Shown here: one piece after another, positions 1 through 8,631 of the stretch
Layout of the letters: every line of letters begins with the position of its first letter
Numbering within the stretch: position 1 is the first letter of the stretch
DNA from: Longimicrobiaceae bacterium
GTDB lineage: Bacteria; Gemmatimonadota; Gemmatimonadetes; Longimicrobiales; Longimicrobiaceae
DNA length: 33,841 bases
NCBI GenBank assembly: GCA_036375715.1
Contig: DASVBS010000018.1
Span: 1-33,841, forward strand
Direction: 5' to 3'
Made by a program: the position numbers and the translations under genes
Notes under the pieces: model-generated
The model's input: only the letters and a program-made list of their open reading frames with translations
What the model was told of the DNA's origin: nothing
Database searches by the model: none

Positions 1-187
1 GCGCCCGGATCTCGGGTCCGTGCTCGCCCAGAGTGTCCAGCGGCACGTTGTAGGCTCCGCGGATGTGCACCGCCTCGTGCTCTCCAGGGGTCCGTACGTC
101 GAGGAGCCGGACGTCCGGCCGCTCGCGCAGCAGCGCCTCCAGCTCGTCGGGCCGGATCACCGGCGGAATGGTCGTGGTTGCTGCCAT
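1..187 (-). CDS. Rhodanese-domain protein, partial (C-terminus off window)
   Basis: The start is the ATG read leftward from position 187, and the gene runs off the left edge after about 62 codons. The visible N-terminus reads as a rhodanese fold: RPDELEALL, then the central strand RLLDVRTPGEHEAVHI followed by GAYNVPLD. This is the standard opening of single-domain rhodaneses, which carry sulfane sulfur on a cysteine. That catalytic cysteine would lie beyond the edge and is not seen. The gene is divergent from a Tat-exported DsrE-like gene and lies close to a TsdA-like thiosulfate dehydrogenase, so a role in periplasmic or cytoplasmic sulfur transfer is a reasonable inference. No signal peptide is visible, so the protein is probably cytoplasmic. 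The family call is strong; the activity cannot be confirmed from this fragment. Confidence 0.85.
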   Translation of the reverse strand, partial: MAATTTIPPVIRPDELEALLRERPDVRLLDVRTPGEHEAVHIRGAYNVPLDTLGEHGPEIRA

Positions 188-250
188 GGATCTCGTCTCC
201 TGTCCAGGTCCTCTCACTCTCGGGCTCGCCGGGAGGGCAGCCCCTGCATG

Positions 251-266
251 CTGTACAACCATACAG
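251..266. promoter_or_regulatory. Palindrome CTGT-N8-ACAG between divergent genes
   Basis: The site reads CTGTACAACCATACAG, with 5-bp arms CTGTA and TACAG around 6 bp. It lies 64 bp upstream of the rhodanese start in the divergent intergenic region. The spacing CTGT-N8-ACAG matches the layout of proteobacterial LexA boxes, but the same symmetry suits many TetR- or MerR-type operators. The neighbouring genes are not DNA-repair genes. It is best read as an operator of unknown regulator. Confidence 0.35.
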
Positions 267-289
267 TAATGTTATCCGCCTGTCAACTT

Positions 290-301
290 ATATGCTCATA
301 T
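290..301. promoter_or_regulatory. Inverted repeat ATATG-CT-CATAT, possible ArsR-type operator
   Basis: A short AT-rich inverted repeat, ATATGCTCATAT, stands out in otherwise GC-rich DNA between the divergent rhodanese and DsrE-like genes. ArsR/SmtB-family repressors of sulfur and metal genes often bind AT-rich imperfect palindromes of this kind. The regulator is not in the window, so the assignment is inference only. Confidence 0.3.
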
Positions 302-395
302 GGGCGATTGGTTGAACAAATCACGCCGTGGGTGTATGCTTCTGGATCCCATACCCGGCCCCATGGCGCCGGGGAAACGAATCAGGAGGAGCTCG

Positions 396-1097
396 ATGGA
401 ACGACACGACCGACAGCCGCCGGCCGCGCTACCGCGCCGGGGCTTCCTCTCCCGTTTGAGCATGGCCGCGGCGGGATTGCTGACCGGGGGCGTCGCGACT
501 GGCGCCGGGACGGCGGCCGCGCAGCACGCATCCGCCCGCCCGAGCCGCACGCTCCCGCCGGAACCCTGGCTGGAGCGGCTGGACGGCCAGCACGGCCAGA
601 TCTTCGACGCGCCGTCCCTCGGCGGGGGGAAGGCACTGCAGCAGGCCCGCAATTACCTCGACGCGTACCGCGACGCCTACGGCCTCGAGAGCGACGCGAT
701 CGACGCGGTGATCGGCGCGCACGGCAGCGCGGTGCCCCTCGTCTTCCACGACACGGTCTGGGAGAAGTTCGGCCTGGGGGAGAGGTTCGACGTCCGGGAC
801 CCCCGCACGGGCGCCCCCGCGCACCGCAACGTCTTCGCGCGCGGGGAGGAGATTGGTGTCGTGCCGCCGGACGCCTCGGTCACGGCGCTGCAGGAACGCG
901 GGGTGATCTTCCTGCTCTGCAACAACAGTCTGAAGCGGCTCACCACGACGCTGTCGCAGGCGGGCTTCGGTGAGCAGGAGGCCGTCCGGGCGGAGCTGCT
1001 GGAGGGGTTGCTGCCGGGCGTCGAGGTGGTGCCGGCGATGGTGGTGGCGCTGAACGTCGCGCAGGAGAAGGGGCTCTCGTACGTCTACTCCGGCTGA
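396..1097 (+). CDS. Tat-exported DsrE-like sulfur-carrier family protein
   Basis: The chosen start (233 aa) follows a clear Shine-Dalgarno AGGAGG at 384-389; longer upstream frames lack one. Residues 12-43 form a twin-arginine signal: PRRGFLSRLS, a hydrophobic alanine/glycine stretch, then an AQ cleavage region. The mature part contains a DsrE-like core ending in GVIFLLCNNSLKRL, where the single cysteine sits where sulfur-trafficking DsrE proteins place theirs. This is followed by a segment with the pattern PGVEVVPAMVVALNVAQEKG. DsrE-family proteins pass sulfane sulfur between partners. Export by Tat places this one in the periplasm, alongside the neighbouring TsdA-like cytochrome. The family assignment rests on remembered motif shape and is moderate; the role is inferred from context. 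Confidence 0.65.
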   Translation: MERHDRQPPAALPRRGFLSRLSMAAAGLLTGGVATGAGTAAAQHASARPSRTLPPEPWLERLDGQHGQIFDAPSLGGGKALQQARNYLDAYRDAYGLESDAIDAVIGAHGSAVPLVFHDTVWEKFGLGERFDVRDPRTGAPAHRNVFARGEEIGVVPPDASVTALQERGVIFLLCNNSLKRLTTTLSQAGFGEQEAVRAELLEGLLPGVEVVPAMVVALNVAQEKGLSYVYSG

Positions 1098-1134
1098 GCC
1101 CGAGCGGGACAGTTTGGACCGAGCTGGACCGGCA

Positions 1135-1168
1135 ACGGGGGGCGGGGCTGGGCGGCCCCGCCCCCCGT
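1135..1168. terminator. Strong GC hairpin between convergent genes
   Basis: A perfect 14-bp stem (1135-1148 with 1155-1168) closes a 6-nt loop. It lies 37 bp after the DsrE-like stop and 22 bp before the stop of the convergent cytochrome gene. No T-run follows on either strand, but the position suits a bidirectional terminator or mRNA-end stabiliser. Confidence 0.6.
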
Positions 1169-1190
1169 CACTCCTGAGGCGCCGGACTCG

Positions 1191-2195
1191 CTACCGGGCC
1201 GCCGTGGTGCTCGCCGCCTGGAGTTTCGCCCGGAGCGGGTTCTCCGGGTAGCGAGGGTAGTACACGGCGTCCACCGGTGCGCCGCCGGGGTAGTCCTCGG
1301 CCTTGCCCTCGTAGACCGGCCGCTCCTGCGCGTTTATGTAAGCAGCGATGTGCTGCGCCTCTTCGTCGCTCAGGATACCCGGCTGCGTGAGCGGCATGGC
1401 GTAACGGATGTATCCAGCAAGGGTGTAGACGCGCGCGGCACCCGCACCGTCATTCCACGAACGGGGACCCCAGAGCGGGCCGGGCTTCACACTCTGGAGG
1501 TCCACCCCCTCGCCGTCCATGCCATGGCACGCGGTGCATTGCTGGGTATACAACTCCCGTCCTCTTACTGGGTCGAGCTGGTCGACCGCGATCAGATTCT
1601 CCTCCGCAATCACGTTCTGCCCTCGCCACTCCGGCGACTCCCCCACCGGTTGACCTTCCGAAAGCCAGGAGATATAGGCTGAGACAGCGAGGAGCTCGGG
1701 GCTGTCGTACGGCGGTGCCTCCCCGTTCATGCTGCGCAGGAAGCAGCCGCGGATGCGATCCTCGAGGCTGAAGAGCCGGCCTTCCCGCCGGCGCGGCTCC
1801 GGGAAGGTGGCGGCGATGCCCGTGTACGGCAGGGCGCGGAATCGCTGCCCCGCGTTGAGATGACAGTTGCCGCAGGAGAGGTCGTTGCCCACGAACCGAG
1901 ATGCGTGCTCCGGCGTGTTCTCGACGATCTGGAAGCCGAGGCGGATCTGCGCTGCCAGCAGGGAGTCTTCCGGGAGCGAATCGCGGGCGGGATCCTTCAC
2001 CAGGGCGTTCACCTGATCGAATCCAGCCTCGGCGGGCACCAGCGGGACCTCGCTCGACGCCGGTGCCGCGGCGGGGTCGCCGACCGGTGCCTCGGGATCG
2101 CCACCTTGATCGTCGCCGCCGCCGCACCCCACCGCGAAGAGCGAGGTGCTCAGGACGGCGATCCTGAGACTCTGGGGAAGTCGCATCGGTGACAT
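1191..2195 (-). CDS. tsdA: Dihaem cytochrome c, TsdA-like thiosulfate dehydrogenase (lipoprotein)
   Basis: The 334-aa form starts at the ATG read from 2195, preceded by AAGGAGG at good spacing; upstream codons to 2411 are probably not translated. A lipoprotein signal ends at Cys24 (LFAVGC). A low-complexity acidic linker follows. Haem site 1 is CGNCH at residues 108-112. An RIRGCFLRSMNGEAP segment contains Cys151, 39 residues after the haem-1 histidine. Haem site 2 is CTACH at residues 220-224. In TsdA enzymes, which oxidise two thiosulfates to tetrathionate, a cysteine at about this place is the unusual distal ligand of haem 1. Cys151 fits that role. The protein should be anchored to a membrane facing the periplasm. 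The rhodanese and DsrE-like neighbours support sulfur chemistry. A generic dihaem cytochrome is the alternative. Confidence 0.75.
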   Translation of the reverse strand: MSPMRLPQSLRIAVLSTSLFAVGCGGGDDQGGDPEAPVGDPAAAPASSEVPLVPAEAGFDQVNALVKDPARDSLPEDSLLAAQIRLGFQIVENTPEHASRFVGNDLSCGNCHLNAGQRFRALPYTGIAATFPEPRRREGRLFSLEDRIRGCFLRSMNGEAPPYDSPELLAVSAYISWLSEGQPVGESPEWRGQNVIAEENLIAVDQLDPVRGRELYTQQCTACHGMDGEGVDLQSVKPGPLWGPRSWNDGAGAARVYTLAGYIRYAMPLTQPGILSDEEAQHIAAYINAQERPVYEGKAEDYPGGAPVDAVYYPRYPENPLRAKLQAASTTAAR

Positions 2196-2341
2196 CGATA
2201 TCCCTCCTTGCGGGGCAGGCGAAAACGGGTGAACCGCCTCTACCTCGTGTTGCACCAAGTGGGCCGTCTCCGTCCTGGAGGTGGCCGCGCAGGAGGGGCG
2301 GCGGCCCAATCGCACATCGTGACGTCCGCCCGTCCGCAAGG

Positions 2342-2359
2342 TGGGGTATGTGGGGTATG
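2342..2359. repeat. Two tandem copies of TGGGGTATG
   Basis: A 9-bp unit is repeated exactly twice, about 150 bp upstream of the TsdA-like start. It could be a paired activator site or chance; nothing else in the window repeats it. Confidence 0.3.
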
Positions 2360-2419
2360 AGTTGAACCTCAAACCGCGCGAATCAGGTTCCGATCCTTCG
2401 TGACGCCACACGCGAAAAC

Positions 2420-2434
2420 CCGCTGTTTTAGCGG
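2420..2434 (+). terminator. Small hairpin CCGCT-GTTTT-AGCGG, weak terminator candidate
   Basis: A 5-bp stem with a 5-nt loop is preceded by an A-run (GAAAACC) and followed by TCTTTC on the plus strand. It resembles a short intrinsic terminator left near a tRNA or phage junction. Evidence is limited to the shape. Confidence 0.3.
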
Positions 2435-2466
2435 TCTTTCACGAGATCGCCCGCCGTTTCCTCTCT

Positions 2467-2508
2467 ATGGGGTTCAGGGGGTCGCCGGTTCAAATCCGGC
2501 CGTCCCGA
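2467..2508 (+). other. 3' half of a tRNA (probable tRNA-Pro), likely attachment site
   Basis: A perfect T-arm is visible: stem GCCGG (2484-2488), loop TTCAAAT, stem CCGGC (2496-2500). It is followed by a 7-nt acceptor strand CGTCCCG and discriminator A2508. The matching 5' acceptor CGGGACG and D-arm are absent upstream. Similarity seems to begin around the anticodon loop (ATGGGGT, consistent with a GGG anticodon and G37). A C1-G72 acceptor pair, implied by the 3' strand, and the AGGGGGTCG variable region suit bacterial tRNA-Pro. A 3' tRNA half next to a tyrosine recombinase is the usual product of site-specific integration. CCA is not encoded. The isotype is inference. Confidence 0.65.
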
Positions 2509-2523
2509 CTGGTTGGAGGGTGA

Positions 2524-2552
2524 GGCCCTGCAACGGTTTGCGTTGCGGGGCC
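2524..2552 (+). terminator. Hairpin terminator after the tRNA remnant
   Basis: A 12-bp stem (GGCCCTGCAACG with CGTTGCGGGGCC, one wobble pair) closes a GTTTG loop. On the plus strand it is followed by TTACTGTTTT, a T-rich tail fitting an intrinsic terminator. It sits between the tRNA remnant and the stop of the recombinase remnant, so it may serve both strands. Confidence 0.6.
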
Positions 2553-3055
2553 TTACTGTTTTCCGGAACCTCCTGCTATGGTTTCTGCTATGGGCTCCCG
2601 CTGCTTTCGGGGCTCCGTGACGACCTGTAGGAGCATCGCCTCGTCCGCCTGCTGGTAGCACATCTCGAGGCTCCGCGTGTCCAGCCAACCTCCGGCCTCG
2701 GTCACGCCCTTCACCGGCAGGTGCTTCGTTTCGGTCGCCCACTTCCGGCGGTAGGCGTGGAATCCGAGCAGCTTCTTCCCCGGGTCCCGAGTCCGCCGAT
2801 CCACGTCCCCGCAGTCATCCCTCGGGCAGTTCCGCTGGTCGTTTCCGAGAGCGGTTCCGCACTTCGGGCACGAGTACCCGTACCCGGCGGCTCGCTGAGC
2901 CCGCTCGTGGAGATCGCGCGCGTGCCAGCGCGTCCACGCTCTGGAGTGCTGCCCCGCCCCCGCCTCCGGCGCTGGAAACAGGGGCGTGTCGCCGATGGCG
3001 GGATCGCGATCGAGCAAGAAATCGTGGGTACCGATGAGCGAGGACGCGCGGCGCC
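2553..3055 (-). pseudogene. Tyrosine recombinase (integrase), C-terminal remnant
   Basis: Only the C-terminal catalytic part is recognisable: GDTPLFPAPEAG, then HAYRRKWATE with the HxxR box, AGGW, and MCYQQAD with the likely nucleophilic tyrosine. The gene ends about 45 bp from the tRNA 3' half, as in tRNA-targeting integrative elements. The first catalytic arginine and the DNA-binding N-terminal domain are missing. The open frame continues to 3185, but from about 3055 upward it is antisense to an unrelated outer-membrane fragment, so the true breakpoint is near there. Between the LFPAP and HAYRR boxes lies a four-cysteine insert (CPKC and CPRDDC), which looks like a zinc ribbon and is uncommon in this family. 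It is almost certainly inactive. Confidence 0.7.
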
Positions 3056-3203
3056 GCCGCTCGGTCTCGGGGGGTTGTACGTGGTCCCCTGGGTGAGCGT
3101 CAGCTATAACTTCGATGGCGATGACGTGGTGATCGGCGGACAAGAGTTCACCCGCAGCCCGGTGACCATTTTCCCGACCGTGCACCTCGGCTGGCGATTC
3201 TGA
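3056..3203 (+). pseudogene. C-terminal strands of an outer-membrane beta-barrel protein
   Basis: The last roughly 49 residues of this frame alternate polar and apolar residues (GLYVVPWVSVSYNF, then VTIFPTVHLGWRF). They end in a C-terminal phenylalanine directly before the stop, the classical outer-membrane insertion signature. Nothing recognisable lies upstream in frame; the sequence there is the antisense of the integrase remnant. The most likely reading is the tail of a host barrel gene truncated by the integration or deletion event. The family cannot be named. The left boundary is approximate. Confidence 0.5.
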
Positions 3204-3300
3204 TCAGCTGAATTGGTTCCCGTTCGACCGACGGCCGGACGGGAGCTTTGGGTCGCATTCAGCGGACATCCTATCCATACACTCTCAATCCAACGCGAGC

Positions 3301-3966
3301 ATGTTTCTCGGACACTACGGACTGGCGCTCGCTGCCAAGCGGATCGCACCTGAGACGTCATTGGGCACCACGATTCTGGCAGCGCAGTTCTCGGATCTGC
3401 TCTGGCCGATCCTGCTACTCCTGGACCTCGAGCAGGTCCGCATCGCGCCCGGCCTCATGGCGGCCAGCTCTCTCGATTTCGTGGACTACCCAATTTCGCA
3501 CAGCCTTGGTACGGCAGGGGGGTTAGGCCTGGTCCTCGGGCTCGGTTACTTCGCGGTGCGACGCTCCGTCCGCGGCGCCACCCTGGTCGGCGGGCTCGTG
3601 GTCTCCCACTGGTTCCTGGACCTCCCGATGCATCGCCCGGATCTCCCGCTCTGGCCCGGATCTGAGATCGTCATGGGAGCTGGGCTCTGGAACTCTATCG
3701 CCGCGACGCTCGCGATCGAATTCGCGATTCTGGCCCTCGGACTCGTCCTATACGTGCGCGTCACTTCAGCGAATTACCACATCGGAAGATGGGCACTGTG
3801 GGCCTTCATCGGAGTGATCGTCGTGTTCTTTCTCAGCGGCACCTTTGGACCTCCGCCTCCCAGCGAACAGGCGCTTGCGGTCGGGGGCTTGGCTCTTTGG
3901 CTCTTCGTTCCGTGGGGTTATTGGATCGATCGACACAGGACCGTCCGATGGGCGGAATCGCGTTGA
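3301..3966 (+). CDS. Multi-pass membrane protein, DUF457/YdjM-like putative hydrolase
   Basis: The 221-aa protein starts MFLGHYGLALAAKR and has several hydrophobic spans: about residues 15-42, 75-88, 95-108, 130-152, 162-180 and 190-206. Conserved polar positions typical of the DUF457/YdjM-like membrane family are present. These are the N-terminal GHYG, a DYPISHS motif, and SHWFLDLPMHRPDLPLW, which carries two histidines and two aspartates. The family is often annotated as membrane-bound metal-dependent hydrolase, but its substrate is not established. No good Shine-Dalgarno precedes the ATG. The gene stands alone on the plus strand, and an intrinsic terminator lies 60 bp downstream. The family call is good; the function is unknown. 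Confidence 0.75.
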   Translation: MFLGHYGLALAAKRIAPETSLGTTILAAQFSDLLWPILLLLDLEQVRIAPGLMAASSLDFVDYPISHSLGTAGGLGLVLGLGYFAVRRSVRGATLVGGLVVSHWFLDLPMHRPDLPLWPGSEIVMGAGLWNSIAATLAIEFAILALGLVLYVRVTSANYHIGRWALWAFIGVIVVFFLSGTFGPPPPSEQALAVGGLALWLFVPWGYWIDRHRTVRWAESR

Positions 3967-4026
3967 CCCCGGAAGAGGTCTTTGCCGAAGGTGTCGACAG
4001 CTTGACCATGAAGGTCCGGAAAATTG

Positions 4027-4048
4027 CTCCTCAACTGAGGAGGTTTTT
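4027..4048 (+). terminator. Intrinsic terminator CTCCTC-AACT-GAGGAG + T5
   Basis: A 6-bp perfect stem with a 4-nt loop is followed by G and TTTTT. It is the best-formed rho-independent terminator in the window and ends the transcript of the DUF457-like gene. Confidence 0.75.
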
Positions 4049-4152
4049 ATGCCTAGGTTGAAAGAGCGAAGGCAGAGAGCCGGCGTTCGTCCGGTATTTC
4101 AGGGGGGCCCTTCGGAGCCGCTCGAGCCCACCTTCGGTGTCGTGCACCCCCT

Positions 4153-4210
4153 CACCTTGTCACCTTGTCACCTTGTCACCTTGTCACCTTGTCACCTTGT
4201 CACCTTGTCA
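4153..4210. repeat. Seven tandem copies of the octamer CACCTTGT
   Basis: Seven perfect CACCTTGT units plus CA lie between the stops of two convergent genes. Read on the other strand the unit is ACAAGGTG. It is perfectly regular, so it is probably recent or maintained by slippage. It lies outside coding sequence and has no obvious pairing potential. Confidence 0.95.
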
Positions 4211-4235
4211 AAGAAGGGATCGGTAGGCGGGGCCC

Positions 4236-6650
4236 TCACAACTCCACCTCCTGCTGTCCCTCGCGCAGCGGCGCGCTCCGACCCTCCCACTCTAGGACAC
4301 CAGTGACGCCGGGCGGGAGCGTCACGGTGGCATGGAGGCCGCGCGCCCCGACACGGCGGAGACTCACCACCAGGTCGCCGGCGGGGTGGGCGACGGTGCC
4401 CTCGGCGCGGCGGAGCGGGCCGAGGGCGGGGGCGATACGCACCGTCCGGAAGCCGGGGGAGGCGGGGCGCACGCCGAGCACGGTGGCGAGGAGCTCGTAG
4501 TTCGGGTGCGCGCTCCAGGCGTGGCTGTCGGAGCGCGTGGGCTCCGGGTGCTCGGGGGTGGTGGTGAAGCCGAGCGCCAGCATCGTCTTCCAGGGCTCCA
4601 GGCGCTCCAGGTAGCGGTCGGCGAGCCCCACCTTCCGCATCGCCTCGTCGACGTAGAAGCGGAAGTAGAAGCTGGCGGGGACGAGCGTGCTGTCGCTCAG
4701 CACCCGCTCCATCACCCCGCGCTGCTGCTCCTGCGGCAGCAGGTCGCCGAGGACGGCGAACACGTTGGCGTGCTGGCTGAAGCTGTCCCCGCCCGGTGTG
4801 TCGGCCAGGAGCCCGCGCCGCGCGTCCCATGCCCGCGCGCGCATCGCGGCGGCGAGCGAGTCGGCCAGCGCGTCGTCACGCGCGCCGAGGACGGGCTCGC
4901 CGAGTGCCCGCTCCAGCTCGGCCATGCGCCGTAGCGTGTAGGCGTATTGCGCGGTGATCACCACCGAGTGGCCGTCCTCCGCGCCCGGCGGCACGCCGCG
5001 CGGGAAGCTCGGCGCGTCCACGTAGTTCCACCACGGCATCGGGCCGAGCAACCTCGTGTCGTCGACGTGGCGGCGGTACCAGTCGAGCACGCCGCGCGCG
5101 CCGGGCAGGAAGCGCCGCACGAACGCCGGGTCGTCCCGCAGCATCCAGTAGTCGTGCAGCATGTCCACCCAGACGAGCGAGTAGGGCGGGATGATCTGCC
5201 CCAGCTCCGATGGGTAGCGGCTGGCGGTGATTCCCTCCGGGATGCGGGAGTCGTCGAAGAGCTCGATCGCGTTGCGCACCAGGCGGTCGTCGCCCGCGAC
5301 GTAGAGGGAGATCAGGCACTGCAGGCGCGTATCGCCCACGTACTGCAGCTGCTCGTAGTAGGGGGTGTCGAAGTACGTCTCCCAGGCGTCCAGCCGCGCT
5401 GTCCGCCAGTTCATCTCCCACATCTGCTCCAGCCAGGGGAGGTCGCTCGAGAAGCGGCCGCGCTCGCGGAACGGGTAGGCGGTGAAGATGCCGTGCAGGT
5501 CGTGGATGCGGAGCGGCTCCTCCGCCGTCCGCACCTCCAGCTGCAGGTAGCGGAAGGTGCGGAAGGTGAGCGCCCGGAAGCGCCGGTGCGCGCCCCCGTC
5601 CAGCGTCAGCTCGTGCCTCACCCCGCGGATCGTCCGGCCCTCCGCCTCGTCGCGGTGGCCCTTGCGGCCCGCGGAATCCACCGCCGCCTCCGCGAACGTC
5701 ATCGTCACCACGGCGTCGCGCCCGCCGCTGGTCTCCAGCACGGGATAGGCGTTGGTGACGTACGTCTGGTCGAGCAGCAGCACCGCGCGCGTCCGCGCAG
5801 GGATCACCAGGTCGCCCGCGCCGCGCAGGAAGGCGTCGCTCGCCTCCACTCCCTCCGCGCGCCGCAGCCGGGGGATGCGCTGGGGCGTCTCCTCCATCTG
5901 CGGGATGTTGCGCGGCACGAGCTGCCAGCCGCCCACCTCGCCGTACGGGTGGCTGCCGCGCGGCAGCGCCCCTCTCTCAGTGCCCGCGCGAAAGGCGAAC
6001 GGGCGCGCCGCGGGCCAGCCGGAGTCGTCGTACTCCGCGTCCTCCCAGCCCCACGGGTAGCGGCGCGCGTCCAGCGCCTCCCCCGGGGTGGCGGCGTAGT
6101 AACCGCTTACGTCCTGATCGGTGACGGGCACGGGGCGGTAGCCCTCGTCGCGCAGCACCTTCCACTCCGGCCCGGTGTTCACCACCGCCTCGCGCTCGCC
6201 CGCCCCCTGCACCAGGAAGGCGGTGCGGTAGCTGATCTGCGCCACCGGGCGGTAGGGGCCGTAGTTCCACACGACCGCAGCCAGCACGTTGCGACCCGCC
6301 CGAAGCCACGGCGCGAGGTCCACCGTGTCGTAGCGCCAGTGGCTGAGGTCGGCGCGCGGCGGGCCGGAGGAGACGGCGTCCCCGTTCACCAGCAGCCGGT
6401 AGCGGTTGTCCGCGGAGACGTGCACCACGAAATGCTCGGGCTTCTCAGCCAGCTCGAACGCGCGGCGGAAGTGGTAGACGCCGAACGAGTCCCCCGGCGC
6501 CTCCGGCGGCACCACCCACGTCGCGCTCCACGGCCGACGGAGGAGGGCGGTATCCGCCGCCGCGGACTCCTGCGCCCGCGCGGACCAGGGGACGAGGAGG
6601 AGCGCCGGGAGGAGGCATGACCGCAACCGCAGCACCGCGCAAACGCGCAT
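4236..6650 (-). CDS. Secreted GH78-type alpha-L-rhamnosidase
   Basis: This 804-aa protein has a Sec signal peptide (residues 1-26, ending SARAQ). The ATG read from 6650 is preceded by GAGG. N-terminal beta-sandwich modules (about 35-390) hold rhamnosidase-like segments such as FRRAFELAE, VHVSADNRYRLLVNG and GYYAATPGEALDARR. An (alpha/alpha)6 barrel follows (about 400-720). The segment DTPYYEQLQYVGDTR contains Asp428, Glu433 and Asp440 and corresponds to the acid-residue region of GH78 enzymes. The closing SHAWSAHPNYELL motif and a C-terminal beta domain are also typical. GH78 enzymes remove terminal alpha-L-rhamnose from glycans and plant glycosides. The gene lies 119 bp downstream of a co-oriented esterase and may be co-transcribed with it. 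Family confidence is high; the exact substrate is unknown. Confidence 0.85.
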   Translation of the reverse strand: MRVCAVLRLRSCLLPALLLVPWSARAQESAAADTALLRRPWSATWVVPPEAPGDSFGVYHFRRAFELAEKPEHFVVHVSADNRYRLLVNGDAVSSGPPRADLSHWRYDTVDLAPWLRAGRNVLAAVVWNYGPYRPVAQISYRTAFLVQGAGEREAVVNTGPEWKVLRDEGYRPVPVTDQDVSGYYAATPGEALDARRYPWGWEDAEYDDSGWPAARPFAFRAGTERGALPRGSHPYGEVGGWQLVPRNIPQMEETPQRIPRLRRAEGVEASDAFLRGAGDLVIPARTRAVLLLDQTYVTNAYPVLETSGGRDAVVTMTFAEAAVDSAGRKGHRDEAEGRTIRGVRHELTLDGGAHRRFRALTFRTFRYLQLEVRTAEEPLRIHDLHGIFTAYPFRERGRFSSDLPWLEQMWEMNWRTARLDAWETYFDTPYYEQLQYVGDTRLQCLISLYVAGDDRLVRNAIELFDDSRIPEGITASRYPSELGQIIPPYSLVWVDMLHDYWMLRDDPAFVRRFLPGARGVLDWYRRHVDDTRLLGPMPWWNYVDAPSFPRGVPPGAEDGHSVVITAQYAYTLRRMAELERALGEPVLGARDDALADSLAAAMRARAWDARRGLLADTPGGDSFSQHANVFAVLGDLLPQEQQRGVMERVLSDSTLVPASFYFRFYVDEAMRKVGLADRYLERLEPWKTMLALGFTTTPEHPEPTRSDSHAWSAHPNYELLATVLGVRPASPGFRTVRIAPALGPLRRAEGTVAHPAGDLVVSLRRVGARGLHATVTLPPGVTGVLEWEGRSAPLREGQQEVEL

Positions 6651-6700
6651 CGACGGACCTCAGGTTGGGGGAAACGGATGACGACGGGCAAGCGACGGCC

Positions 6701-6720
6701 CCTGCAACCTCGGTTGCAGG
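6701..6720 (-). other. 8-bp hairpin in the esterase/rhamnosidase gap
   Basis: CCTGCAAC-CTCG-GTTGCAGG is a perfect stem-loop in the 119-bp gap between two co-oriented genes. No U-run follows on the minus strand, so it is more likely a processing or stability element, or a weak attenuator, than a full terminator. Confidence 0.4.
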
Positions 6721-6769
6721 ACTGTCGCGCTTCCAGGATCAACAACGCGGCGCGATCGCCGCCCGAACC

Positions 6770-8082
<1,313 letters not shown>

Positions 8083-8631
8083 CTATTCTTCCTGCATTCC
8101 GCGAGGCGTGAACCGGTACTCGACTACGTGCCGCTCCCCGTCGATTTCTTCTTCGTAGGCTCCAAGCACGTAGCCATCTCCCACCTCGAAAACAGTGAGC
8201 TCCGCGGGTATCTCGAGGAAGAACACATCCTCGCCGTCCTTCACGATGACGGACAGGTGTCCTGCGGAATGGCCGGGAGTCGGGACGAGCTGCACGTCAC
8301 CGTCTCGAGTGATCCGGTGGCTGCCAGGGAACTGGCCTACCGCTTCATCGCCGAAATCAACCAATCGAGGGGCGAACCATTCTGGCCAGCGATGCGGGAG
8401 GTAGCCACGTGCCCGGCCGAGCAGCCCTCGGGCGACTCCATACTCCGCCCGCGCGAGCAGGATCTCACTATGGGGGAAGTGATACAACCCACCCGCGTGG
8501 TCGGTGTGCAGGTGGGTGAGCACCACCCAGCGCACGTCGGCCGCAGAAATCCCGATTTCTCTCAACCGCGGGCCGATCTCCTCTTCCGCCTCGACGTCCA
8601 TCCGGACCCGAAGCGGTAATAGGGATGCCAA
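8083..8631 (-). pseudogene. Chimeric remnant: metallo-beta-lactamase fold fused to a beta-propeller tail
   Basis: The frame (182 codons) contains the metal motif THLHTDH (His40, His42, Asp44, His45) and PTPGHSAGH (His121), as in lactonase-type metallo-beta-lactamase-fold hydrolases. After VFFLE (about residue 140) the expected bridging-aspartate strand (usually like AGDAS) is absent. The remaining 40 residues, with the pattern FEVGDGYVLGAY...ERHVVEYRF, instead resemble the last blade of six-bladed beta-propeller proteins. The N-terminus is also short: a family member should carry several tens of residues before MDVEAEEEIG. A different minus frame just upstream ends in a PAWHPYYRF stretch that abuts this one, suggesting a frameshift near 8605. 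The best reading is a deletion-made fusion of two decaying genes. A functional novel protein is unlikely because a metal ligand is missing. Confidence 0.6.

Noticed and set aside
251-266. A true SOS (LexA) box
   Set aside because: The CTGT-N8-ACAG spacing fits, but the flanking genes are sulfur genes and no SOS gene is nearby. It is kept only as an unassigned palindrome.
2721-3203. A full 160-aa plus-strand gene
   Set aside because: Only the last ~49 residues look like a protein (barrel strands). The front part is the antisense of integrase sequence.
4153-4210. CRISPR array
   Set aside because: The units are 8 bp and directly adjacent with no spacers, so it is a simple tandem repeat.
4947-6620. 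Long plus-strand open frame (557 codons) opposite the rhamnosidase
   Set aside because: It is the antisense of a well-supported GH78 gene. It is rich in Arg, Val and His and shows no domain or ribosome-binding site.
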